NCBI RefSeq assembly: GCF_001598375.1
Contig: NZ_BCYV01000021.1
Location: 1-64,000 of the forward strand
Direction: 5' to 3'
From: Novosphingobium capsulatum NBRC 12533
Lineage (GTDB): Bacteria; Pseudomonadota; Alphaproteobacteria; Sphingomonadales; Sphingomonadaceae
DNA length: 64,000 nucleotides
The notes below the pieces were generated by a model. It worked only from the letters and a program-made list of their open reading frames with translations, was not told where the DNA came from and did no database searches. Numbering within the stretch: the first letter of the stretch is position 1; every line of letters begins with the position of its first letter. Shown piece after piece: positions 32,312 to 41,396 of this stretch. The position numbers and the translations under genes were made by a program.

Positions 32312-33846
32312 AGCCCGGGATCATCAAGGACGCCGAAGCAGAGCCTGTCGCGACGACGCTGCGGGCACGCCGCATCGGCCTGTCGGCTGCCGGAAGCGAT
32401 CTGATCGCGGTCATGCGCCACGACTGTCCCGTCTGCCGCTCGGAAGGTCTTGCGTCCCGCGCGCAGGTCGCGCTGCGCGCTGGCGGGCGGGAAATCGTCG
32501 TCTCGCTGCTGCACAGTTCCGCAGAGGCTCCAGCGCCCGGCGAGATCGGCCTGTCCGAATCCGCATGGCAGCGGCTCGGCGTCAGCGAGGGCGATCCGGT
32601 CGAGATCGCGCACGCCCAGCCTCTCGCCTCGCTCGCCGAAGTACGTCGGCGCATCTATGGCAATCGTCTCAGTGACGGGGCTTTTTCAGCGATCATCACC
32701 GACATCGCCGAGCGACGCTATAGCGATGTCCATCTCTCGGCATTCGTCACGGCCTGCTCAGCGGTCCCGCTCGATACGGACGAAACGATCAGCCTGACCA
32801 GGGCGATGGTCGATGTCGGCGAGCGATTGCAGTGGCCCGGAACGGTCATCGTCGACAAGCATAGCGTCGGTGGATTGCCGGGCAATCGCACCACGCCGAT
32901 CATCGTCTCGATCATGGCCGCGGAGGGCCTGATCATGCCCAAGACATCGTCGCGGGCGATCACCTCGCCGGCCGGCACGGCGGACACGATGGAGGTGCTG
33001 GCACCTGTCGACCTCGACGTTTCCGCAATCCGCAAGGTGGTCGAGCGCGAAGGCGGCTGCATCGCCTGGGGCGGCGCCGTCAATCTCAGCCCTGCCGACG
33101 ACGTGATCATCGGCGTGGAGCGCGTGCTCGATATCGATGCCGTCGGGCAGATGGTCGCCTCGGTGCTGTCCAAGAAAATCGCGGCCGGTGCGACCCATCT
33201 GGTCATCGACATCCCGGTCGGGCCGACCGCCAAGGTACGCGGCGCCGATGCCGCCGACACGCTCGAGCGGGCGCTGAGCTCTGTCGCCCAAGCCTTCGGG
33301 CTTCGCACGCGCGTGATGCGCGGCCCCGGCGCCGAGCCGATCGGACGGGGCATCGGTCCGGCGCTCGAGGCGCAGGATATCCTTGCCGTGCTCCAGGGGC
33401 AGCCGGGCGCCGAGGATCTCGCCCACCGGGCCTGCGAGCTGGCGGGAGGACTGCTTGAGCTCGCGGACGCAGCCCCGGCCCGCGAAGGTTATGCGCGTGC
33501 GCGGGCGTGCCTCGAAAGCGGCCGGGCCTGGGCCAAGTTCCAACGTATCTGCGAAGCGCAGGGCGGCATGCGGGCTCCACCGGTCGCCCGGTTCCAACAG
33601 GATATGATCGCTCCCTATAGCGGCCGCCTGGTGAGTATCGACAATCGCAAGCTCGCGACGGTCGCGAAGCTTGCCGGCGCGCCGATGGCCAAGGCCGCCG
33701 GCGTCGCGCTGCAGTGTCGGCTGAACCAGATGGTGGATGCCGGGGCTCCCTTGTGCACCATTCATGCCGAGAGCCCGGGCGAGCTCGACTATGCGGCGGC
33801 CTATGCGGTGAGCGACGGGCCGATCTTCGGGATTGAAGCGCTATGA
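32308..33846 (+). CDS. Type 2 thymidine phosphorylase / AMP phosphorylase-like
   Basis: A 512-residue enzyme from GTG 32308. The N-terminal extension (about 1-95, with CPVCRSEGL) marks the long type 2 branch shared with archaeal AMP phosphorylase. The core has KHSVGGLPGNRTTPI and KTSSRAITSPAGTADTMEVL, the phosphate and base sites. In archaea this branch phosphorolyses NMPs to base and ribose-1,5-bisphosphate; thymidine activity is the other option. Overlaps on both sides (4 bases each) tie it to a ribonuclease-like protein and PRPP synthase. Confidence 0.88.
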   Translation: MKPGIIKDAEAEPVATTLRARRIGLSAAGSDLIAVMRHDCPVCRSEGLASRAQVALRAGGREIVVSLLHSSAEAPAPGEIGLSESAWQRLGVSEGDPVEIAHAQPLASLAEVRRRIYGNRLSDGAFSAIITDIAERRYSDVHLSAFVTACSAVPLDTDETISLTRAMVDVGERLQWPGTVIVDKHSVGGLPGNRTTPIIVSIMAAEGLIMPKTSSRAITSPAGTADTMEVLAPVDLDVSAIRKVVEREGGCIAWGGAVNLSPADDVIIGVERVLDIDAVGQMVASVLSKKIAAGATHLVIDIPVGPTAKVRGADAADTLERALSSVAQAFGLRTRVMRGPGAEPIGRGIGPALEAQDILAVLQGQPGAEDLAHRACELAGGLLELADAAPAREGYARARACLESGRAWAKFQRICEAQGGMRAPPVARFQQDMIAPYSGRLVSIDNRKLATVAKLAGAPMAKAAGVALQCRLNQMVDAGAPLCTIHAESPGELDYAAAYAVSDGPIFGIEAL

Positions 33847-34727
33847 ACCGTCCCGTGCTGTTCGCGCTGTCTGGCAGCGAGGCCCTGGCACAGCCGCTAT
33901 CCGCCGCGCTCGATGCAGAGGTCGGCACGATCGAGCATCGTCAGTTTCCTGACGGGGAAACCTATCTCAGGGTCGTAAGCGACATCAGCGACCGCGAGGT
34001 CATCCTGCTGTGCAGTCTCGATCATCCGGACGCCAAGCTGTTGCCGCTGCTGTTCGCAGCCGACACCGCGCGCGATCTGGGCGCTCGCAGGATCGGGCTC
34101 GTCGCCCCCTACCTCGCTTACATGCGCCAGGACATTCGCTTCCATCCCGGCGAGGCGGTGACGTCGCGAACCTTTGCCGCGATCCTGTCTCGCCATCTCG
34201 ACTGGCTGGTGACGGTTGATCCGCATCTCCATCGCTATCATGCGTTGTCGGAAATCTACCGCATCCCGACCCAGGTCGTTCATGCCGCGCCGCTTCTGGC
34301 CTCGTGGATCAAGCGCAATGTCGCTCGTCCGCTGATCATCGGTCCGGACCTGGAAAGCGAACAGTGGGTCTCGCAGGTGGCGGCCGATGCCGATGCTCCG
34401 TTTCTCGTGTGCGAGAAAATCCGGTCCGGCGACCGTGACGTCACCATCTCGATTCCGAATGCCCCAGCGTTTCTCGATCGCCAGCCGGTGCTGGTCGACG
34501 ATATCGCCTCATCCGGCCGAACCCTCGCCGAGGCGGCGCGCCAGCTGGTCGACATGGGGTTCACGCGACCGGATTGCGTGGTCGTGCATCCGCTTTTCGC
34601 CGGCGATGCAGCGCAAGTCCTGGGTGGGCTCGTCGAGAGGATCGTCAGCACGAACGCTGTTGCACATACTTCGAATGATATCGACGTGATGCCGGCGATT
34701 GCGGAGTCCGTTCGCCGCGGGATCTGA
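33843..34727 (+). CDS. prs: Ribose-phosphate pyrophosphokinase
   Basis: A 294-residue enzyme. Motifs in order: FPDGET at 35-40, AYMRQDIRFHPGEA, VDPHLHRY, the catalytic-loop Lys in CEKIRSGDRDV, and the PRPP loop VLVDDIASSGRTL. It makes PRPP from ribose 5-phosphate and ATP. It is shorter than housekeeping Prs (about 310) and its DPHLHRY and PDLESEQ blocks diverge, suggesting an accessory paralogue. It overlaps the phosphorylase stop by 4 bases, so the operon would channel ribose from RNA to PRPP. Confidence 0.9.
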   Translation: MNRPVLFALSGSEALAQPLSAALDAEVGTIEHRQFPDGETYLRVVSDISDREVILLCSLDHPDAKLLPLLFAADTARDLGARRIGLVAPYLAYMRQDIRFHPGEAVTSRTFAAILSRHLDWLVTVDPHLHRYHALSEIYRIPTQVVHAAPLLASWIKRNVARPLIIGPDLESEQWVSQVAADADAPFLVCEKIRSGDRDVTISIPNAPAFLDRQPVLVDDIASSGRTLAEAARQLVDMGFTRPDCVVVHPLFAGDAAQVLGGLVERIVSTNAVAHTSNDIDVMPAIAESVRRGI

Positions 34728-34785
34728 ACGGTGCGCTGCGCGTCAGTTCTTCAGTACTCAATGCTCAATGCACGATGAAAACGAA

Positions 34786-34805
34786 CGCCCGGCAAACGCC
34801 GGGCG
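34786..34805 (+). terminator. Hairpin after the prs operon, probable terminator
   Basis: CGCCCGGC, loop AAAC, GCCGGGCG: a perfect 8-bp stem 59 bases after the prs stop. It follows an A-rich segment and is followed by ATTCCCATTCATT, a weak T-rich tail. Confidence 0.5.
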
Positions 34806-34896
34806 CATTCCCATTCATTGAACCTAAGCGAGTCCGAACCAATCTTCCGGGAACTCCGCTTTCGGAGAAAGTCGCGGCAGGAAAGGAGGATATGTC

Positions 34897-35342
34897 ATGT
34901 CGCACACACGCTCGTTCCTTGATCCCTTCATCGTTGCTCGGCACCCGCAGCTTGAGCCCGAAGTGAAGCCCGCCATCCTTGCATCCTGGGCGTCCGATCG
35001 CTCCGCCGTCGAGGGCCAACCGGCCCTCCGTCGCCCGCCAGCATCCCGGTGCCGGTCGACGATGTGATGGCAGCGCTGCGCTGGCTCGATCGCGCTGAGC
35101 GCGGCGCGGGCCTGGCATCCTTGGTTCGTCAGGAACAACCCGGTATCGGTGCCATCCTCGCCGGGAATATCGAAACTGCGACACGGAAGGCGGGCGATCT
35201 CTGCGATGATCAGCCTTCGATCTCACAACCCTATGATCACCGGTTCGTGCTGAATCGGATTCGCCGTGCCGTAGCGGCGCGCGAGCGGAGCTGCGATCCG
35301 CCCCGGACATCGGCGTTACGGCGCGCTGCTGACACAGAATAG
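34897..35342 (+). pseudogene. Frameshifted small alphaproteobacterial protein
   Basis: ATG 34897 has AGGAGG eight bases upstream. The frame reads FLDPFIVARHPQLEPEVKPAILASWASDRSAVEGQPALRRPP and then stops at 35067. The next frame, entered near 35040, continues PVPVDDVMAALRWLDRAERG and stays open to 35342. Intact relatives I recall join these two pieces (ILASWASD..AVE....LRRPP....VPVDD...AL..LD), so one base appears lost. It could be a sequencing error or a decayed gene. The function of the family is unknown; members often sit in stress or FixJ-linked islands. Confidence 0.55.
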
Positions 35343-35686
35343 CGATTATCAGCTTCTTGCCATGACAACATGACGCGTCGAGCTTAGGAGCAACCAGCGC
35401 GCTCATCCCCCAAGAGGCGTGCCCACTCCCGGCGGCAGCGTCTTGCGGCGCCTTGCCGCCGGGAGACCAGAGGGAGCGCCGCCCCGTTCGCAAGAGCGGT
35501 CATCTCGCAAAGTTCGGCACATGATGCCGGGTCGCTTACCCCCCTCTCGCCGAGCACCTGCCTTGCCTGTTGTGATGCGGCGGTATTTCGGCCTTGACCT
35601 TGGACCATGGTCCTACCCGTAGAAGGTCTCCCCTTTGAAGCTGTGCCCGCTGGGGTGCGCAGCAATGCCAACACGTCCGGGGGGCC
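35343..35686. other. Intergenic region before the orphan fixJ
   Basis: No convincing gene is present. A minus-strand frame across 35384-35710 has no family resemblance and overlaps the fixJ start. The region contains the palindrome CTACCCGTAG at 35613-35622 and should hold the promoter of the response-regulator gene. Confidence 0.5.
35613..35622. promoter_or_regulatory. CTAC-CC-GTAG palindrome upstream of fixJ-like gene
   Basis: CTACCCGTAG is a short dyad of CTAC/GTAG half-sites, like those bound by NarL/FixJ-type helix-turn-helix domains. It lies 65 bases before the ATG at 35687, so it may be an autoregulatory site. Confidence 0.35.
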
Positions 35687-36307
35687 ATGGAGAGCAAGCG
35701 CGTCGTTCATGTCATTGATGACGAAGAAACAATCAGGAAAGCTGTAGGATTCACATTAAGGACAGCGGGATTTGCCGTCGAGACCTATGGCTCGGGAGTC
35801 GACTTTCTGAAAATTGCAGATGAAGCTGAAAGAGGTAGCATCGTTCTCGACATGCACATGCCGGACATGAACGGTCTACAGGTTCAGGCAGCGCTGACGC
35901 AGATGGATATAAGCATGCCAGTCGTGATGCTGACCGGCAACGGAGACATTGCGCTTGCTGTCCAAGCGATGAAGGCGGGTGCTGTCGATTTCCTGGCCAA
36001 ACCTATCGAACGGGCGCTGCTGCTCGATGCGATAGACCGAGCGTTCGCGCGCATCGACACGGCCGAGGGGCGCGCTCTCGAAGAAGCCGAGGCATGCCGA
36101 CAGGTCGATCTACTGACACCGCGCGAACGGGATGTTCTCGAAGGCCTTGCGCAAGGCCTTCCGAACAAGACCATCGCCTATGATCTGGGCATTTCTTCAC
36201 GGACGGTCGAAGTCCATCGCGCGAGCATCATGTCCAAGCTTGGAGTCCGTACCCTTGCCGAAACCTTGCGGATCGCCTTTGCGGCTGGAATGGGAAGGCC
36301 GCTGTAG
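35687..36307 (+). CDS. FixJ-family response regulator (orphan)
   Basis: A 206-residue regulator. The receiver domain (about 5-120) has acidic pair DD at 11-12, phospho-acceptor Asp55 in VLDMHMPDMNG and Lys in DFLAKP. The C-terminal LuxR-type helix-turn-helix is LTPRERDVLEGLAQGLPNKTIAYDLGISSRTVEVHRASIMSKLG. Its DNA-binding helix is almost identical to that of the FixJ encoded at 62550, so both probably read the same sites. No kinase gene adjoins it; the FixL at 61025 is the likely partner. Confidence 0.92.
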   Translation: MESKRVVHVIDDEETIRKAVGFTLRTAGFAVETYGSGVDFLKIADEAERGSIVLDMHMPDMNGLQVQAALTQMDISMPVVMLTGNGDIALAVQAMKAGAVDFLAKPIERALLLDAIDRAFARIDTAEGRALEEAEACRQVDLLTPRERDVLEGLAQGLPNKTIAYDLGISSRTVEVHRASIMSKLGVRTLAETLRIAFAAGMGRPL

Positions 36308-36450
36308 GTAAAGGCGGCCAGGGCTGCTGCGGTTGAATCTCTGCGTGTCACCTGATGGCGCGGACATAGTGCCTGCCGGGATGCATCGACGTTGTTCATC
36401 AGCTTTTGGCGGAATTTTCGTGAGCCCAGGCGAAGGGTCGCGCTTGATTG

Positions 36451-38217
36451 CTATCGCGAAAGGAGATGAAACTCTTCCAACAGCTGGGCGATCTCTGTGC
36501 CTTCAAGCTTCTTCATCAACAGCTTGCGCAGGAAGGACGGGCCGGGAATGTCGATCCCTTTGCTATCCCTAAGCGGCCCGATTGCGGCCAGAAGCGTGCG
36601 GATATCATAGGTTGAGTTGAACACTTCCGGCACGCCGCGTTCGACCTTCATCAGGGTGTAGACGGCCTCCATCGGCGTGCGCACCGAATATTCCGTCGTG
36701 AAGATACAATCACGCTGCTTCGACTCGGCAAACTGGCCGACAAAGGCGAAGTTGACCGCGCCCTCGGGCACCACGTCCGGCCGGTCGCCGGCCTGGCGCG
36801 GCATGAAGAAGGCGGTGATGTAGGGCATCATCACCGGCACGGTCTTCGCCCCCGTCGCGGCGAGGCCGGGGATGTCCTCGACCGGCACGCCGAGATGATA
36901 AAGCCATTCCTGCGTGATCTCCTCGCCCGTGCAGTCCTGCATCGGCTTCTTCACATAGTCGCCCGGCCGGTCGACGAACAAGGCATAGAACCAGGCGACG
37001 ATCTGGTCCTTCGGCTGTTTCCTGAAGTGGGGTTGCCGGCTGACCGTCCAGCTCAGCAGCCAGCTCGAGTCCTTGACCGTGACGATGCCGCCAGTCACCA
37101 CCGTGCCGCTGAACGGATCGCGCCTGGCGATCTTGCGAATGTACGCCGGAATGCGCGCGTCGAGCGTGGTGATGGTCGCCGACGCCCATTTGGTTTCCGG
37201 GATGTGCGATCCGAACACGTCGGGACGACCAAAGGCCGGGTCCTTGGCCGCGATCCGGCGCCACAGGTCCCAGGCCGGCGCCGGCCCCTCATTCAGCCTG
37301 GCCGGTGTATGATGATCGCCATTGTCGGAATTTTCGGTCAGCGATCCGATGGTGATGAAGACGAGATCATCGGCGCCGAGATCGACGCCGCCTTCGACGC
37401 CGTTTTCGATCCAGGCAATCCGGGTCGCCTGCTTGCGGCCGGGCTGGATGTCGAAATCGACGTCGGTGACCTCGACGCCGTAGCGAAATCTGACACCGCG
37501 ATTCTGCAACCATTTGACCAACGGCAGGACCATCGATTCATATTGGTTGTAGCGGTTGAACTTGAGCGAGGAAAAATCCGCCAGACTGCCGATATGGTGG
37601 ATGAAGCGATGCAGATAGAGCTTCATCTCGAGCGCGGAATGCCATTCCTCGAAGGCGAACATGGTGCGCCAGTAGAGCCAGAAGTTGCTCCTGAGGAAAT
37701 CATCGCCGAAGACTTCGTTGATCCGCTTGTTCTCCATCTCCTCCCGCGTCGCGAGGAAGACGGAGATCAGATCTCTTCGCGCGCGATCGCCGAGTGTCAG
37801 CAAAGCCTTGTCGGGCACATCCTGGCCCTGGTTCTGCGTGACGCGCTGCAGCGAGAAATTCGGATCGTCCTTGTTGAGCCGGTAGAATTCGTCGAGCACA
37901 CTCGCATCCTCCATCTCCAGCGACGGGATCGAGCGATAGAGATCCCAGAGGCATTCGAAATGCTCCTCCATCTCGCGCCCTCCGCGGATGACGAACCCCT
38001 TTTCGGGGACGTCGAGGCCGTCGAGCGCGCCGCCGGGAATATGCAACTCCTCAAGGATGGTAATATGCTCGCCGGCGACGCCGCCGTCGCGGATCAGGAA
38101 CGCCGCGCCTGCCAGTCCCGCAAGACCCGAGCCGACGAACCAGGCCGTCTTCCTGTCGGCGCCCTCAGGTTTGCGGGGCCGCACGAAAGCTTCGTAGTTC
38201 CCGCTACTATAGTGCAT
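36451..38217 (-). CDS. ohyA: Oleate hydratase (MCRA family)
   Basis: A 588-residue FAD enzyme, from ATG 38217 with GGGAG upstream. The dinucleotide-binding loop is FVGSGLAGLAGAAFL (about 27-41), followed by HIPGGALDG and GGREMEEHFECLWDL, all typical of myosin-cross-reactive antigens. These add water across the cis-9 double bond of oleate and similar fatty acids, giving 10-hydroxy acids, usually as fatty-acid detoxification or membrane stress response. It follows the N-ATPase operon by 80 bases on the same strand and could be read through from it. Confidence 0.93.
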   Translation of the reverse strand: MHYSSGNYEAFVRPRKPEGADRKTAWFVGSGLAGLAGAAFLIRDGGVAGEHITILEELHIPGGALDGLDVPEKGFVIRGGREMEEHFECLWDLYRSIPSLEMEDASVLDEFYRLNKDDPNFSLQRVTQNQGQDVPDKALLTLGDRARRDLISVFLATREEMENKRINEVFGDDFLRSNFWLYWRTMFAFEEWHSALEMKLYLHRFIHHIGSLADFSSLKFNRYNQYESMVLPLVKWLQNRGVRFRYGVEVTDVDFDIQPGRKQATRIAWIENGVEGGVDLGADDLVFITIGSLTENSDNGDHHTPARLNEGPAPAWDLWRRIAAKDPAFGRPDVFGSHIPETKWASATITTLDARIPAYIRKIARRDPFSGTVVTGGIVTVKDSSWLLSWTVSRQPHFRKQPKDQIVAWFYALFVDRPGDYVKKPMQDCTGEEITQEWLYHLGVPVEDIPGLAATGAKTVPVMMPYITAFFMPRQAGDRPDVVPEGAVNFAFVGQFAESKQRDCIFTTEYSVRTPMEAVYTLMKVERGVPEVFNSTYDIRTLLAAIGPLRDSKGIDIPGPSFLRKLLMKKLEGTEIAQLLEEFHLLSR

Positions 38218-38296
38218 GACGAACTCCCTCTTCGATCCCGACGACAATGGCGGTTCTGCGGTTTCTTGCTGCACAGCAGAAATGCCTGCCCTGCAT

Positions 38297-39145
38297 TCAT
38301 TCTCGCCGATGTCGCCCGCCGCTCAGTTCGACGACTTCACTGGTGATCTGATCCTGACGCGTGAGGCGCTCCTCGAGGCGCAGGGCCTCGCCCTTGCGAT
38401 CGATGTGGCTGCGGGCGGTCGCCATGGTGCGCAGCCGTGCCTCGTTCTCGGCGACGAACGTCTCGACCGCAGCCGCGCAGATCTGGGCGAAGACATATTC
38501 TACCGTCAGGTCGCCGATGAGGTCCGCCGCGTTGATATTGACGAGCGGCGGCAAATCCGCCGTGGACGCGGGGAAAGTGTCGAGGTCGAGCGGCAGGAGG
38601 CTCGCGCGCACGATCGAGACGCCCTTGCCGCTGCTCCAGACCGGATAAGCCATGGTGATGGGCACCGCGCCGGTCTCGTCCAGATAGTCGTACAGCGCGT
38701 CGATGATGCTTGTCGCGAGTGCGGGCAGCGCATCGGCCTTGCTCGGCATGCTCGCGCTCCATGCGATGCGCAGACCGCGCTCGGCCGCAAGCGTGGCCGT
38801 GCGCGCGCCAATCAGAAGGATATGCCTGTCCTGCATGTCGGCCGCGGCGCCGTCGAGCAGCTGCTCCGGAAAAGCCCCGGCAAAGCCTTGCTCCGCACCG
38901 AACAGGATAAGGCCGCCTCTCGCACCACCGACCGCCCGCGCCGGAAAACGCGCCAGTGGCTCGTCAAGGCGGCGCGCCTGGCCAATGGCGGTGCGGGCGG
39001 TCTCCGCATAGCGTCGCACCGCAGGCAGCAGCGCGCGCGCCTGATGCGCCCGCTGCGCGGCGATGCCCTGCATGGCGTTGACCACCGCACCGAGCTGGCG
39101 GACGTTCTCGATCCGCTGGCCGATCTCGGCGAGGCGATCGCTCAT
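38297..39145 (-). CDS. atpG: N-ATPase gamma subunit
   Basis: A 282-residue rotor-shaft subunit. It begins MSDRLAEIGQRIENVRQLGAVVNAMQGIAAQRAHQA and ends ARSHIDRKGEALRLEERLTRQDQITSEVVELSGG, the paired terminal helices of F-type gamma, although the terminal helix diverges from the housekeeping sequence. It overlaps the alpha gene by an ATGA. No delta gene is present in the operon, as expected for N-ATPases. Confidence 0.92.
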   Translation of the reverse strand: MSDRLAEIGQRIENVRQLGAVVNAMQGIAAQRAHQARALLPAVRRYAETARTAIGQARRLDEPLARFPARAVGGARGGLILFGAEQGFAGAFPEQLLDGAAADMQDRHILLIGARTATLAAERGLRIAWSASMPSKADALPALATSIIDALYDYLDETGAVPITMAYPVWSSGKGVSIVRASLLPLDLDTFPASTADLPPLVNINAADLIGDLTVEYVFAQICAAAVETFVAENEARLRTMATARSHIDRKGEALRLEERLTRQDQITSEVVELSGGRHRRE

Positions 39146-40662
39146 GATGCAGAACCGGCCGGCTGGCTTTCGATCAGCGCTTTCACCGTCGTTATCAGAG
39201 CGGACCGCTGCGCGGTGTCGATCTGTCCAGTCCGCTCGATCTGCGCGCATAGATCGGGGACGTGATCGTCGATCCAGGCAGGCAGCCGCGCGCGGAGCGA
39301 CGGTATCTCCGAGACCGCAATGCCATCGAGCAACCCTTCGCCGAGCGCCACGACCAGCGCCACCTGGTCGACGACCCGTAGGGGACTCGACAGCGGTTGC
39401 ACGAGCAAGGCGCGCAAGCGCTTGCCGCGTTCGATCTGGGCGCGGACACGCGGCTCGGGCTGCTCGCCGAAGCGGGTGAACATCTCGAGCTCGAGGAACT
39501 GCGCATAGTCGAGGCGCATGGTCCCGCTCGCGTCGCGCAGGACGCGAAGCTGCGTCTTGCCGCCGACCCGGCTCACGCTCGTGCCCACATCGATGGCGGG
39601 CTTGTGCCCCTGCGCGAACAGCTTCGCGTCGAGAATGATCTGACCGTCGGTGATCGAGATCAGATTGGTCGGGATATAGGCGCTGACGTTGCCGGCATCG
39701 GTCTCCGCGATCGGCAGAGCCGTGAGCGAACCGCCCCCCTTCTCCGTCGAGAGACGCGCCGCACGTTCGAGCAGGCGGGAATGGAGGAAAAAGACGTCGC
39801 CGGGATAGGCCTCGCGCCCGGGCGGCTGTCCGGTCAGCAGGGCGATCTCGCGATGGGTCGCGGCATGCTTGGTGAGATCGTCGAGCACCACCACCGCATG
39901 GCCGCCACCATCGCGAAAATACTCGGCCATCGTGAAGCCCGCAAACGGCGCGATCCATTGCAGCCCCGGCGCCGCGGCGGGGCTCGCCACGACGAAGATG
40001 GTGCGGTCCGGCGCGCCATGCCGCCGCACCTGATCGACCACGCGCGCGACCGCCGAGCTTTTCTGGCCGATCGCGACATAGACGCAGATCATGTCGCTGG
40101 TGCGCTGGTTGATGATCGTGTCGACCGCGAGCGCCGTCTTGCCTGTGGCGCGGTCACCGAGAATGAGTTCGCGCTGCCCCCGGCCGATGGCGAACATCGC
40201 ATCGATTGCGAGCGTGCCGGTCTGCACCGGCTGGACGACGAGGTCGCGTTCGATGATCGCCGGCGCCGGCCGTTCGACAGGATCGAAGCGCCTGGCCCGG
40301 ATCGGCGCGCCCCCATCGAGCGGACGGCCGAGCGGATCGACGACTCGGCCAAGCAATGCCTCGCCAACCGGCACGCGCACCACCTCGCCCGAGCCGGTTA
40401 CGGTGTCTCCTGCCTCCACCTGTGCGGCATCGTCGAGCAGCACGCAGCCAATCCGGTCCCGGTCGAGCGTGTGGACGAATCCGGTCTGGCCCCGGGCGAG
40501 ATAGAGCAATTCGTCGAGGCGCGAGTCCGGAAGGCCCGAGACCATGGCAACGCCGTCGCCGATCGATTCCACCCGGCCAATTGCATCGACACGCGGCCCG
40601 AGATTGGCGCGCGCGATGCAGCTCTGGGCCTGCGTCAGCCAGTCTTCAGGCGATCCGGGCAT
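39142..40662 (-). CDS. atpA: N-ATPase alpha subunit
   Basis: A 506-residue subunit from ATG 40662. The P-loop is GDRATGKTAL, followed by VYVAIGQKSSAVARVV and FAGFTMAEYFRDGGGHAVVVLDDLTKHA. Its N-terminus SPEDWLTQAQ and sequence divergence set it apart from housekeeping alpha. It overlaps the b gene by 17 bases and gamma by 4. With beta it forms the catalytic hexamer of an additional F-type ATPase. Confidence 0.94.
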   Translation of the reverse strand: MPGSPEDWLTQAQSCIARANLGPRVDAIGRVESIGDGVAMVSGLPDSRLDELLYLARGQTGFVHTLDRDRIGCVLLDDAAQVEAGDTVTGSGEVVRVPVGEALLGRVVDPLGRPLDGGAPIRARRFDPVERPAPAIIERDLVVQPVQTGTLAIDAMFAIGRGQRELILGDRATGKTALAVDTIINQRTSDMICVYVAIGQKSSAVARVVDQVRRHGAPDRTIFVVASPAAAPGLQWIAPFAGFTMAEYFRDGGGHAVVVLDDLTKHAATHREIALLTGQPPGREAYPGDVFFLHSRLLERAARLSTEKGGGSLTALPIAETDAGNVSAYIPTNLISITDGQIILDAKLFAQGHKPAIDVGTSVSRVGGKTQLRVLRDASGTMRLDYAQFLELEMFTRFGEQPEPRVRAQIERGKRLRALLVQPLSSPLRVVDQVALVVALGEGLLDGIAVSEIPSLRARLPAWIDDHVPDLCAQIERTGQIDTAQRSALITTVKALIESQPAGSAS

Positions 40663-41395
40663 GATTGTCCTCATTGAGGCTCTCCACCATGGCGTCGAGA
40701 TCGGCGCGCCAGCTGTTGCGCACGACGGCGTGGGGCGTGCGAAGCTCCGCGCCGGCGATGAGATCTGGATCGACCGCGAAGATCGGGGTCGCGGTATCCG
40801 GCAGGATTTCGCCAAGCGCGCGCGCTACCTGCGTCTGCAGATCGGCCGTCAGCGGCGCGGGCGTCGCGACGGTGACGGGCCCGGCGGCCGCCAGGCTGCG
40901 GCGATCCGCCTCGGAAAGGTCCCCGAGCCGCGCCTTGAGCGCGTCGACCATGGCCTGCACCGTCTGCTCGGGCGGGAGACGAGCGAGCAACGTGCCTGCC
41001 ATCGAGGCGGCGAGGCTCGCTGCCTTTTCCCGCCACTGCGCCGCCACCCGCCCGCGTTCGGCATCGATCGCCGCATGGCCTTGCTCGACGACGGCGTCCG
41101 CCTCGAGCCTGGCCTGCGCGAGGAGGCGCTGGCGCTCCGCTTCGGCCTCGGTCCGGATCTCGGCGCGGCGAGCCGCCGCATCCGCGACGAAGCCGTCATT
41201 CTGCGTCTTGAGCGCCTGCGCTTCGGCCTGTGCCCGGTCCTTTGCCTCCCGCGCTTCGTCGAGCAGCGCCTGGGCCGATGCCTGGCGGGCAGCGATGGCA
41301 TCCATCACCGGACGGAACAGGAAGCGTCCGAGCAGCCACACGAGGATGAGGACATTGACCGCCTGCAGCGCGAGCGTCCACCAGTCGATCCGCAT
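40646..41395 (-). CDS. atpF: N-ATPase b subunit with delta-like tail
   Basis: A 249-residue subunit, longer than the usual b (about 160). One membrane helix (WTLALQAVNVLILVWLLGRFLF) precedes a long coiled coil rich in Ala, Glu and Arg. The last 90 residues (LLARLPPEQTVQAMVDALKARLGDLSEADRRSL...FAVDPDLIAGAELR) look like the C-terminal part of delta, which may replace the missing delta subunit. This fusion is characteristic of N-ATPases. Confidence 0.9.
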   Translation of the reverse strand: MRIDWWTLALQAVNVLILVWLLGRFLFRPVMDAIAARQASAQALLDEAREAKDRAQAEAQALKTQNDGFVADAAARRAEIRTEAEAERQRLLAQARLEADAVVEQGHAAIDAERGRVAAQWREKAASLAASMAGTLLARLPPEQTVQAMVDALKARLGDLSEADRRSLAAAGPVTVATPAPLTADLQTQVARALGEILPDTATPIFAVDPDLIAGAELRTPHAVVRNSWRADLDAMVESLNEDNHARIA

Positions 41396-41396
41396 G

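Noticed and set aside
34765..35493. Minus-strand frame of 242 residues
   Set aside because: Arg-rich composition without domain character, and it is antisense to a plus-strand gene with a good ribosome-binding site.
35384..35710. Minus-strand frame before the orphan fixJ
   Set aside because: No family resemblance and it overlaps the fixJ start region; GC-rich DNA opens such frames easily.
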